This document shows positions 7,713 through 15,882 of a DNA stretch of 36,106 bases, piece by piece (positions within the stretch are counted from its first letter, which is position 1; every line of letters begins with the position of its first letter). A model generated the notes under the pieces. That model was not told the origin of the DNA, searched no databases, and saw only the letters and a program-made list of their open reading frames with translations. The stretch is taken from the NCBI GenBank assembly GCA_017540815.1, contig JAFYAI010000147.1, forward strand, positions 1 through 36,106. Reading direction: 5' to 3'. This DNA comes from Spirochaetales bacterium (lineage in GTDB: Bacteria > Spirochaetota > GWE2-31-10 > MWDO01). A program made the translations under genes and the position numbers.

Positions 7713-10304
7713 TCACTCGACAGAACATACAAGGCGGAATCCGAAACCTCTGTTGTTATCGTAAACCTTACCTGTAAATCTATGAGATACGGCACAACTG
7801 CGAGCAGAACTATCCCAACCTCCGCCTTTTACAACACATGTATCACCTATTGAATATCCTAATGGATTAAAAACAACTCCATTACTAGCAAAATTACTAT
7901 CATTGATTGTAACATTATTATGATACTTATCCCAACATAATTCCCATAAATTACCAGACATGTCATACAGTCCAAGACTATTTGGAATTTTATCACCAAC
8001 AGAATGTCTCGGAGAAGAAGAAGTACTGCCATACCAACCAACTGTTGATAAATTATTATCCAAAATTAATTTATACACATTTTGACCTTCTCCGTAATCA
8101 GGATCACTTTCTGTTGTATTACGATAAATTGGTTTCAATGACTGTATTCCAGGGAAAGCATATTTCCACTCATCCACACTTGGATTACCTCCTCGTGCGG
8201 CAAATTCCCATTCAGCTTCAGTCGGCATACGATACCCATTCTTAGTAATATCACAAGTAGTAGTATTCCATGTTGTATTATTGCTTGTCGGTATGCTATC
8301 GTACTCCAACCCACCCCAATCAGTTATTCCACTAACATTATAACAAGGTATCCGTCCCATAAGGAGAGATAATTTATTGCAAAAAGTAATCGCATCATAC
8401 CACGACACATAATAAGCAGGATAAGCGTCTCCACTTCCGTAATTATAATTTCTATTGGAATTCATTACAGTCTCATAGAATTGTTGTGTCACCTGATATT
8501 TTGACATACTATATGGACTGATTTTCACTGTTCTGCCGCTTATAAACACTCCTTTATCATCGTCAAGTGCACTACTTTCAAGATAACTACTCCAATTATC
8601 ATCACTACCGATAACTGTAACTGTTTTATCTGTGACTTGCACAAATGAAGTTAATGAGTTTTTTACGCCATTTATTACAAAATCTCCGTTCACATCAATA
8701 TAATTATTATTTGCCTTCCATATTGCAAACAATGTAATACAACCGTTCTCTGTAACCAAATTCATTACGCTCTGACCATCGATATAACCTTCTCCTGTTC
8801 CATATTGGTTACAACACCAACGAACAAAGGTCCATCCTGTTTTGCTAAAACTATTTCTCGCCAATGCCGTAGGTATACCACAGGATAAATTCTGATCAGA
8901 CATAGTTCCGCTTCCGCCATTCGCATCAAATTTCACTGTATATTTTCGCTCCGTCCACTCCGCCGTAAATGTTTTATTCTCATCACCAAATATGATTGGT
9001 ACTTCTTCATCCCAAGCGTTAAATGCGTAACCCATTCTCGTCGGATTGGCAGGAACGGCAGTTTCCGCTCCGAACAGTCCAACTGCTGTTTTTATATTTG
9101 TTTCATCGCCCCACTTGCCGCCGTTTGCATTGAATGTATATACAGTAACTTTGCGGTCATAGTAAACACTAACTACTGTTGAGCCGTCAGCAGAGATCTT
9201 TTGCTGCACGATTGTGCATGGAGTGAAACCAGTAACTTCATCAGCCGTAACATCCGTTTCTGATTCGGTTAATCCTTGTTTCGTCAAGTCTGCATACTCA
9301 ACCAGATTTTGTTCATAACCATAGCCGTTTACATTTTGGAAGTATCGTTTGACTGTATAAGTCACTTCGGCAAGAGTCCACTTCGCCCATAGCGTTACAT
9401 CAGTCGTCTTTGCTCCGGCACTCCAATTTGTTATCAGATTTCCGTCAGCTGATGAATCATACCAGCCGCCAAATGTCCAGCCGGAGATGCTGACATTCGT
9501 CAGCATGACAGATTCCGATTCTTTGAATGAAGTCGGATTAACCGAGTTATCCGCATCCATAGTATTCTGATATATAATGCGGTGAGCGTCTTTGTCTATC
9601 CACTGTGCGTAGAGAGTCACAATTGTGCCGTCTTCTTCTGACAAGTTCTTCACGCTCGCTCCGTCGGCATAGCTTACTCCGTCAGTACCATCTGCTTTAC
9701 TGTTCCAGCAGTTGAATTTTTTGCCGATCGGCGGCACAATTGTGCAAGTCGACAAAACAACCGTTTGTCCGACATCTGCCGTTATGTCAGCCATTGTTCC
9801 TGTTCCGTTATTCTTGTCAAATCGTATCGTATAAACCTTCGCAGCCGGAGTAATCGGCTCAATTGGATCTGTTGGCTCTGTTTCATTTGCAGTCCACTTC
9901 GCCCAAACAGTTACATCGGCAGTTTTTGCTCCTGCCACCCAGCCATCTGTGCTTGTATCAGCGATATTGTCTGTCACTTCATACCAGCCATCAAATGTAA
10001 AGTCATCTGTCGTGACATCTTTCAGCACAATTGTGTCAGTCTCCAAGAATGATGTCGGATTAGGTGAATTATCCGCATTCTTGATATTCAGATAATGGAT
10101 CTTATGCTCTGTAGGCTTAGACTTATCTGTTTGATCATCAGATGATACATCTTTTATATCAGATGGTGTATCCGCCGTATCAACATTTGTCGTTATCCGC
10201 TCAATTTCGCCGAACGGATTATTGAAATTCACCTGAGAGCATCCAACACACATCAATAGTCCAATAACTGCCAGCACAATTGTGCCATAATTCATTTTTT
10301 TCAT
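7713..10304 (-). CDS. Lipoprotein with Listeria-Bacteroides-type repeats and a C-terminal FGE/SUMF1-like domain
   Basis: 863 residues. A signal peptide ends in LLMCVGC, with Cys22 as the probable lipid anchor (a loose spirochaetal lipobox). A short acidic linker leads to about six InlB B/Flg_new-like beta repeats (roughly 66-545), recognisable by FDANGGSGTM-type starts and WAKWT or AEWT ends. The first and third are clear internal duplicates (both share NPTSF and AKWT); the fourth is MucBP-like. Residues ~590-863 are an FGE-sulfatase/C-type-lectin-like fold: RMPTEAEWEFAARGG, GLYDMSGNLWELCWD, KGGGWDSSARSCAVSHR, NNRGFGFRLV. Only one of the two cysteines used by true formylglycine-generating enzymes is present, so a binding role is more likely. 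GGAGGA sits 6 nt before the ATG, which overlaps the ompA stop. Probably outer-surface. Confidence 0.85.
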   Translation of the reverse strand: MKKMNYGTIVLAVIGLLMCVGCSQVNFNNPFGEIERITTNVDTADTPSDIKDVSSDDQTDKSKPTEHKIHYLNIKNADNSPNPTSFLETDTIVLKDVTTDDFTFDGWYEVTDNIADTSTDGWVAGAKTADVTVWAKWTANETEPTDPIEPITPAAKVYTIRFDKNNGTGTMADITADVGQTVVLSTCTIVPPIGKKFNCWNSKADGTDGVSYADGASVKNLSEEDGTIVTLYAQWIDKDAHRIIYQNTMDADNSVNPTSFKESESVMLTNVSISGWTFGGWYDSSADGNLITNWSAGAKTTDVTLWAKWTLAEVTYTVKRYFQNVNGYGYEQNLVEYADLTKQGLTESETDVTADEVTGFTPCTIVQQKISADGSTVVSVYYDRKVTVYTFNANGGKWGDETNIKTAVGLFGAETAVPANPTRMGYAFNAWDEEVPIIFGDENKTFTAEWTERKYTVKFDANGGSGTMSDQNLSCGIPTALARNSFSKTGWTFVRWCCNQYGTGEGYIDGQSVMNLVTENGCITLFAIWKANNNYIDVNGDFVINGVKNSLTSFVQVTDKTVTVIGSDDNWSSYLESSALDDDKGVFISGRTVKISPYSMSKYQVTQQFYETVMNSNRNYNYGSGDAYPAYYVSWYDAITFCNKLSLLMGRIPCYNVSGITDWGGLEYDSIPTSNNTTWNTTTCDITKNGYRMPTEAEWEFAARGGNPSVDEWKYAFPGIQSLKPIYRNTTESDPDYGEGQNVYKLILDNNLSTVGWYGSTSSSPRHSVGDKIPNSLGLYDMSGNLWELCWDKYHNNVTINDSNFASNGVVFNPLGYSIGDTCVVKGGGWDSSARSCAVSHRFTGKVYDNNRGFGFRLVCSVE

Positions 10305-11753
10305 TCTTTATCCTCCAATATTCGTATCTCTACCCTACGATTTGCCTTATTAATCCCTGCTGTTTTGACATTCTCACCGCCATACGCCGCAACTTCCAGA
10401 CGGAATACATCCACACCATGCAGAACAAGATAATTCACGACTTTATTAACTCTCTTTTTGCTTGTTTTGATTTCCATTTTCTTATTGCCGACATTGTTCG
10501 TATAACCGCATATATTAATCCGCATAAGCTCATTCTCATCAAGCTGTCGGACAACCTCGTCAAGAATAGTCTCACTGCCTTCAAGCATCTGATCAGTATT
10601 AGGTGCGAAGAGAATGTCACTGAATGAAACAACCTTTGCACCGGTCGTCGTCTCCAAATGATCAATGAGTTCCTGATATGCCGCTTTCGTTGTCTCATCC
10701 ATATCCGCTACAGCCAGCGAATTAGAACCCGTTTTCGGTTGCTGTGGCGGTTGTTCTTCCGTTTGGTCTTTATTCTCATTATCCGTAAGAATGTCATTCT
10801 GAGATTTATCGTCGGTTTCATCGACCAATTTATCCGCATCAGTTAATTGCTCATCGCTCATTGCACATTGCTCATTGTTTTCCTGTTTTTTCGTCTTATG
10901 CCCTACAAACAGATCAAGAGAAACTCCCAAAGACAAGACGAACTGAGCCATATCTGAGCGGACAATCTCATTCTCATAACCTGTATAACGAATACCGGTC
11001 TCAAGATATAGCGACAGCCACTGAATATAAGGATGAACATTAATTCGTCCGCCACCGTAGACAATCGGTAAAAGTGTATTGGCGATACCGAGATCAGCCT
11101 GAATAGGTATAGCGAAGTCGATATAACGGAACTTAGGAATGTAGAATCTCGGCTCAAACAACAGCGACGGACCGACGGCAGTCTGCTTAACATAACCGTC
11201 AGATGCTCTGCCATAACTGGAGAATGACAAACTAACTCCTGCTCCATAATATAGACCTACCCATTCGGTAAGCCGAGCAGCACCGATTATTAACCAGCGG
11301 AATGACAACTCAGCACCGCTAAGGCTTTCTGACAGATCTGCTCCGACTGTATAATAATCCACATCAAACCGCAGTCCGACAAGCCACTTCTCATTAAATC
11401 TAACGCCGAATCCGACACCGCCGCCAAAATCAAATGCAGAATAATCCTTAGTTATAATCAGCGGTGCGACATTAAATTCCGCAATAATATTGTAATCGAT
11501 AATAAGACTTTCAGACACATTAGCACTGACATCCGTCGTCAAATCATTCAAACAATCCGCTGTTAAATCATTTGCGTCTAAATTCAGCTGAATACAACTA
11601 ATTAATGCTAAAATTAATATTATTTTATGAAAATTGAAGGAATTTTGCGGTTTTTCTTGACTTTTATTGAAAAATTTAGTATAATTTTTCTGCTTTCTGC
11701 TGTCTGCTTTCTGCTTTCAATAAGATAAGATTAAGATTATGATTCGATAACAT
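10301..11753 (-). CDS. OmpA-family outer-membrane protein with 5' frame interrupted at a heptamer repeat (putative phase-variable, OFF)
   Basis: The long frame is open from 11716 down to the stop at 10301. It encodes, in order, a hydrophobic signal peptide (11629-11573, core KIILILALISC, possible cleavage after LDA), a beta-barrel-like region of alternating aromatic strands, an acidic low-complexity linker and a C-terminal OmpA/MotB peptidoglycan-binding domain (FAPNTDQMLEG, NICGYTNNVGN, NKANRRVEIRI). No ATG, GTG or TTG precedes the signal peptide in this frame before a TGA at 11719-11717. The only well-signalled start is ATG 11753, with AGGAG at 11764-11760 and a strong promoter. It reads through the 7-bp repeats in another frame and stops after 25 codons at 11678-11676. 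Losing one heptamer would make a continuous 481-codon gene. The resulting ~40-residue n-region is long, which is a weak point. A sequencing indel or gene decay are alternatives. Confidence 0.75.
10846..10880. repeat. Degenerate heptamer tandem repeat in the ompA linker
   Basis: On the + strand the units are ATTGCTC, ATCGCTC, ATTGCAC, ATTGCTC and a partial ATTGTTT, i.e. four to five 7-bp units. They encode the linker around NEQCAMSDEQ between the barrel and the OmpA domain. Any unit gain or loss would shift the frame and remove the peptidoglycan-binding domain. Confidence 0.75.
11657..11685 (+). promoter_or_regulatory. Candidate sigma-70 promoter antisense to the ompA 5' region
   Basis: TTGACT at 11657-11662 and a perfect TATAAT at 11680-11685 are 17 nt apart. 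The predicted start near 11692 falls in the heptamer array. It would transcribe against the start of the ompA mRNA and towards the GT2 gene at 11954, which has its own promoter. Confidence 0.45.
11687..11718. repeat. Tandem 7-bp repeat (4.6 units) at the ompA 5' end
   Basis: On the + strand the units are TTTCTGC (11687), TTTCTGC (11694), TGTCTGC (11701), TTTCTGC (11708) and partial TTTC (11715). It lies between the ATG at 11753 and the signal-peptide codons. Seven is not a multiple of three, so unit changes switch the reading frame; removing one unit joins the ATG to the ompA frame. Confidence 0.9.
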
Positions 11754-11771
11754 AATACTCTCCTATTATAG

Positions 11772-11800
11772 ATTATAATGTGAAATATTAAATTTTGCAA
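11772..11800 (-). promoter_or_regulatory. Promoter of the ompA-like gene and lipoprotein
   Basis: On the - strand, TTGCAA (11800-11795) and TATAAT (11777-11772) are separated by 17 nt. The predicted start near 11765 gives a very short leader that begins at the AGGAG Shine-Dalgarno site (11764-11760), 6 nt from ATG 11753. A second TATAAT at 11770-11765 lacks a spaced -35 box. Confidence 0.7.
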
Positions 11801-11897
11801 GAAAAAAATATCAAAGTATGATTTTTCTAAAGAAAATGTTTCATTATTATACAGATACTATAATTTATAACACATTTTAAATTCAATTTTTTATTTA

Positions 11898-11926
11898 TTG
11901 ACCAAATTACATTTTTACGATATAAT
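11898..11926 (+). promoter_or_regulatory. Promoter of the 11954-15879 glycan operon
   Basis: TTGACC at 11898-11903, 17-nt spacer, TATAAT at 11921-11926. The predicted start is near 11933, followed by GGAG at 11945-11948 and ATG 11954. Confidence 0.75.
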
Positions 11927-11953
11927 ATAGCATCATTATTCTGTGGAGTCAAT

Positions 11954-13033
11954 ATGTCAGACAAACTTCTTACAATAGTTATTCCCTCTTACAATATGCA
12001 GGATTATCTGCCGAAGTGTCTTGACAGCTTGCTCATCTCTGAAAAATGCTTCAATAAACTCGACATTCTTGTTATCAATGACGGCAGTAAAGACAAAACT
12101 AGCGAGATTGCTCATCAATACGAAAACAAATATCCTAATGTTTTCCGAGTTATTGATAAAGAAAATGGCAATTACGGATCATGCGTAAACCGCGGATTAG
12201 CAGAAGCAAAAGGAGAATATATAAAAATCCTCGATGCAGACGACAGTTTTAATACTGAGAATTTTGAGAAGTTTGTTCAATATATACAAGAATCCCGCAA
12301 TAATGAAGAGAATGTAGATTGTTTTATTAATGATTATCTAATGGTAAACGAAAATGATAAAATAGTATTCTTCCCTAAATATCCATTAAAAGAAAAGAAG
12401 CTATTCTCCATCAATGATTTCCCTCAAAAAGCATTGTCACAACACAGAATGCAAGCAGTCACCTATAAGGTTGAGATTCTAAAAAAAATGAATTATTCAC
12501 AGATTGAAGGAATATCGTACACTGATTCTCAATGGGTTTATCAACCAATGCTTCATATAAATTCTATCAAATATTTTCCAAGCATTGTTTATAATTATCT
12601 TATTGGTAGAGTAGGACAAACTGTTGAAAGTAATGTTTATAACAAAAACTTTTGGATGATTATAAAATGTATTAAGGAATTAATAATATTCTATACAAAA
12701 TCTGACTTTACCAACAATCCTAATAGTTTTAACTTCCTAACTAATTTTCTTCTTCTCATTATTAAGAACACTTATGCCAACCAACTCCTTTCAAGAACAA
12801 TTAACTCTGATTTATCAATATTGAATGAGTTTGATATGTTCTTTCAGCAAACTAATCCTGCACTATACAAAAAGTCCAATCAACTTAAAAATAGTGATAA
12901 ATTCCATTTTAAATTCATTGCTCATTGGAGAAATAAACGGTCAATTAAAACTGTATTATTTCGATTATACCGTTTTTACTGCAAAATAGTACATCTTAAA
13001 AACAGACTCTTTCATAAACAACAAGCATTTTAA
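11954..13033 (+). CDS. Family 2 glycosyltransferase
   Basis: A 359-residue GT2 enzyme with LTIVIPSYNMQDYLPKCLDS at the N-terminus, ILVINDGSKDKTSE for nucleotide binding, KENGNYGSCVNRGL, and the metal-binding DADDSF near residue 95. The C-terminal half is less conserved and ends in a basic, aromatic stretch that may associate with the membrane. It would act on the cytoplasmic side in building the surface glycan. It is the first gene after a strong promoter and is followed after 21 nt by a GT4 gene, so the two are probably co-transcribed. Donor and acceptor cannot be told from sequence. Confidence 0.87.
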   Translation: MSDKLLTIVIPSYNMQDYLPKCLDSLLISEKCFNKLDILVINDGSKDKTSEIAHQYENKYPNVFRVIDKENGNYGSCVNRGLAEAKGEYIKILDADDSFNTENFEKFVQYIQESRNNEENVDCFINDYLMVNENDKIVFFPKYPLKEKKLFSINDFPQKALSQHRMQAVTYKVEILKKMNYSQIEGISYTDSQWVYQPMLHINSIKYFPSIVYNYLIGRVGQTVESNVYNKNFWMIIKCIKELIIFYTKSDFTNNPNSFNFLTNFLLLIIKNTYANQLLSRTINSDLSILNEFDMFFQQTNPALYKKSNQLKNSDKFHFKFIAHWRNKRSIKTVLFRLYRFYCKIVHLKNRLFHKQQAF

Positions 13034-13054
13034 TAAAATACAGGACCATATTCC

Positions 13055-14290
13055 ATGAAAATACTGCACATTAACACGACAGATACAACAGGCGGAGCGG
13101 CAATCGCAGCTATGCGTCTTCATAGGGCAATGCTGAAAAACGGTATTGATTCTGACTTCCTGTGTTATGAACGCAATATTGCCGATGACGAACACATTTT
13201 GTCATTCAGCCGTGATAAGTTTTTATACAATAAGGCGGCACATTTCCTGTCAAACAAGATATTCAAGAGGAAGTTATCTGACAAACCGGGATATTTCAGC
13301 AGCTTTCATATAGGGACAGATATAATGAAGATTACTGATTTATCTGCCTACGATGTGATTTATCTTCACTGGATTAACGGCTCATTCATCAATCTCAAAG
13401 GACTGGAAACAATCCTGCGAATCGGTAAGCCTGTTTATTGGTTTATGCACGATATGTTCCCGATTACTGCAGGCTGTCATTACAGTTTCGACTGCAGCAA
13501 ATATCAGACAAACTGTCAAAGATGTCCTTATATGAAACATCCAAGCAGTAATGATTACGCAGCACAGCAATTCAAGAAAAAAAAGAAACTATACTCAAAG
13601 TATGATAATCTCAACTTCATCGCTCCGAGTGTATGGCTCTGCGAATGTGTAAAAAAATCGCAGCTAACCAAAAATCATAATGTCTATCATATCCAGAACC
13701 TGCTTGATGACAATATTTTCAAACCGACTGATAAATCATTCGCAAGACAGATTCTCAATATCCCGATGAATAAGAAGATCATCCTCTTCGGTGCACAGGG
13801 AGCGGTTAATAATCCTTATAAAGGATTTGATTATATACTCGATGCATTAAATATTTTATCTCAAGATAATGCGATAAATCAAAATGATATTGAACTTATG
13901 ATATTCGGCTCTGCATATAATGACACGATTGCTAAGCGGCTGCCGTATCATTCACATTTTATCGGATTTCTGCATGATGAAATATCACTTAATCTGCTAT
14001 ACAATGCCGCCGATATATTCTGTATTCCATCTTTGGCAGAAAACTTCGCCAATACAGTGTTGGAAGCGGTGCACTGTCATATTCCGATTGTAGGATTCAA
14101 TGTCGGAGGCATTCCTGATGTTGTAAATGACAAAACAGGATACTTGGCTCGGTACAAAGATAGTCAAGACTTGGCATACGGGATAAAATCTGTATTATTT
14201 GGAGATAAACAATTCGACTTTTCTTATTTAGATGAAGTAAAACCAGATAAAATTGTAGAGGAGCATAAACAACTGTGGGGCGGTATATAA
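13055..14290 (+). CDS. Family 4 glycosyltransferase (WcaC-like) with a cysteine cluster
   Basis: A 411-residue GT-B enzyme. The N-terminal domain begins ILHINTTDTTGGAAIAAMRL and contains VIYLHWINGSF and FMHDMFPITAGCHYS. A four-cysteine cluster (C-X5-C-X6-C-X2-C, ending CQRCP) follows at about residues 144-160. The C-terminal donor domain has ILFGAQGAVNNPYKGFD and the retaining-GT motif PSLAENFANTVLEAVHCHIP, where the glutamates normally contact the donor. Closest style is the colanic-acid WcaC group. The same cysteine pattern occurs in the GT4 at 20017. AGGA lies 10 nt before ATG. Confidence 0.88.
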   Translation: MKILHINTTDTTGGAAIAAMRLHRAMLKNGIDSDFLCYERNIADDEHILSFSRDKFLYNKAAHFLSNKIFKRKLSDKPGYFSSFHIGTDIMKITDLSAYDVIYLHWINGSFINLKGLETILRIGKPVYWFMHDMFPITAGCHYSFDCSKYQTNCQRCPYMKHPSSNDYAAQQFKKKKKLYSKYDNLNFIAPSVWLCECVKKSQLTKNHNVYHIQNLLDDNIFKPTDKSFARQILNIPMNKKIILFGAQGAVNNPYKGFDYILDALNILSQDNAINQNDIELMIFGSAYNDTIAKRLPYHSHFIGFLHDEISLNLLYNAADIFCIPSLAENFANTVLEAVHCHIPIVGFNVGGIPDVVNDKTGYLARYKDSQDLAYGIKSVLFGDKQFDFSYLDEVKPDKIVEEHKQLWGGI

Positions 14291-14333
14291 TAATGTTTAT
14301 CGATAGTGATAAATAAAAAATGGAGATAACACT

Positions 14334-15113
14334 ATGGGATTAATATATCAAATCAAGCAAAAATTAATTGAAAAAAGAGAAGAATACTTTCTTTGGAGAA
14401 AATATATAAAAAAGCCTCGGTTTACACAGTATAAAGTTCGATTCAAAAATAAAACATTCGTCATTCCGGATGCACAAAGTTTTGCAGCACAGGTTTGGGA
14501 AATTTTTGCTGATGATATTTATAGATTTGAATGTAATACAGACACGCCTCTAATCTATGATATTGGAGCAAATATTGGCATGAGTGTTTTTTATTTCAAG
14601 CGATTGTTTAAGAATGCAAAGATTAAGGCTTATGAAGCTGATAAAGACATTTTTGTTATTCTGCAGCAAAACACTGCTGATTTAACTGATATTGAACTTC
14701 ACAATAAGGCAGTTTGGATTAATGATGATGAGTTGTCATTCTTTTCACAAGGTGCAGATGGCGGCAGTTTAGTCACTGCATCTAAAACGACACAAAAAGT
14801 CCAAGCTGTTCGCTTAAAAACATTACTTGATAACGAGGCTCACATTGATTTCCTGAAAATGGATATAGAAGGAGCAGAAACTGAAGTTATCTCTGACTGC
14901 AAAGATGCTCTGCATAAAATTGACAAACTGTTTATCGAATATCATTCTTTCAAAGGACAAAAGCAAACTTTGCCCCAAATCTTAAACTGTCTAACGAATG
15001 CAGGGTTCAGATATTATATGCAGACAGTCTGCGGACATATAAGTCCTTTTTGCTACAATAACCCTTCAGAGCAAATGGACTTGCAGATAAACATTTATGG
15101 ATATAAGGGGTAA
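14334..15113 (+). CDS. FkbM-family methyltransferase
   Basis: 259 residues. A class I S-adenosylmethionine-binding core of the FkbM type: LIYDIGANIGMSVFYFKRLF (motif I), IKAYEADKD (acidic ribose contact), FLKMDIEGAETEVI (catalytic-core signature of the family) and LFIEYHSF. FkbM proteins O-methylate sugars or polyketides; in a glycan locus, sugar O-methylation is the natural reading. GGAG is 8 nt upstream of ATG 14334. The next methyltransferase begins 13 nt after its stop. A second FkbM gene lies at 19276, so two positions or two sugars may be methylated. Confidence 0.85.
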   Translation: MGLIYQIKQKLIEKREEYFLWRKYIKKPRFTQYKVRFKNKTFVIPDAQSFAAQVWEIFADDIYRFECNTDTPLIYDIGANIGMSVFYFKRLFKNAKIKAYEADKDIFVILQQNTADLTDIELHNKAVWINDDELSFFSQGADGGSLVTASKTTQKVQAVRLKTLLDNEAHIDFLKMDIEGAETEVISDCKDALHKIDKLFIEYHSFKGQKQTLPQILNCLTNAGFRYYMQTVCGHISPFCYNNPSEQMDLQINIYGYKG

Positions 15114-15126
15114 AAGAACAAACTTT

Positions 15127-15879
15127 ATGTCAATACTAAAAAAACTGCACGATTATAACGATAGATGTCAATTTATTTTTGACAGTCCGATTGATATTCT
15201 TACGGCATTTTTCACTAATCCGTTTTTCTTTATTAGACATAATTTATGTAAGAATATTAAATATTTTGCAGGAAAACTTTCAGGTAAATTGCTTGATTTC
15301 GGATGTGGATCTAAGCCATATAAACAATACTTTAAGAATTACACAGAATATGTTGGATGCGATATTGAAGTTAGCGGACATTCTCATGAAGAAGAAAATA
15401 TTGATGTTTATTACGATGGGAAAACTTTGCCATTTGAGAATGAGACTTTTGACAGTATTTTCTCTAGCGAAGTATTTGAACACATATTTAATCTTGAGCC
15501 TATTATACAAGAATTGAATCGTGTTCTGCGAATAGACGGAGATATGTTAATAACAGTTCCGTTTGTTTGGAATGAACATGAAGTGCCTTATGATTTCGGA
15601 CGATACACGAGTTTTGGTTTAACAGATTTATTGGAACGAAATGGATTCAAAGTTATTGAATTAAGAAAGTCAACTTCATACATAGAAGTGTTATTTCAAA
15701 TGTATATCGAATATTTACGAGGAGGTATAGATAAAATAAAAATTGGCATAATACGAAAATTATTAAAACTATTATTAATTATCCCGACTAAATTTTTAGG
15801 CATTATAATTAGTGTTGTTCTTCCCAAAGATTATAGTTTTTACAATGATAATGTAATATATGCTAAGAAAGTGAAATAA
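15127..15879 (+). CDS. Class I SAM-dependent methyltransferase
   Basis: A 250-residue protein with a Methyltransf_11 core: KLLDFGCGSKPYKQYF (motif I), EYVGCDIEV (acidic loop), LPFENETFDSIFSSEVFEH (motif III region) and LNRVLRIDGDMLITVPF. The C-terminal 60 residues are hydrophobic and might bind the membrane. ATG 15127 is chosen because it leads straight into the conserved region. An in-frame ATG at 15097 overlaps the FkbM gene by 17 nt and lacks a ribosome site; the AAGGGG at 15104-15109 is rather far from 15127, so the start is not settled. It is the last gene of its operon and converges on a GT4 gene 3 nt away. Confidence 0.78.
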   Translation: MSILKKLHDYNDRCQFIFDSPIDILTAFFTNPFFFIRHNLCKNIKYFAGKLSGKLLDFGCGSKPYKQYFKNYTEYVGCDIEVSGHSHEEENIDVYYDGKTLPFENETFDSIFSSEVFEHIFNLEPIIQELNRVLRIDGDMLITVPFVWNEHEVPYDFGRYTSFGLTDLLERNGFKVIELRKSTSYIEVLFQMYIEYLRGGIDKIKIGIIRKLLKLLLIIPTKFLGIIISVVLPKDYSFYNDNVIYAKKVK

Positions 15880-15882
15880 AAA

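Noticed and set aside
7713..8560. True formylglycine-generating sulfatase-activating enzyme
   Set aside because: One of the two catalytic cysteines is missing and no sulfatase gene is nearby.
10301..11551. TTG at 11551 as the start of the OmpA-like protein
   Set aside because: It would remove the signal peptide encoded just upstream in the same frame (11629-11573), and no ribosome site precedes it.
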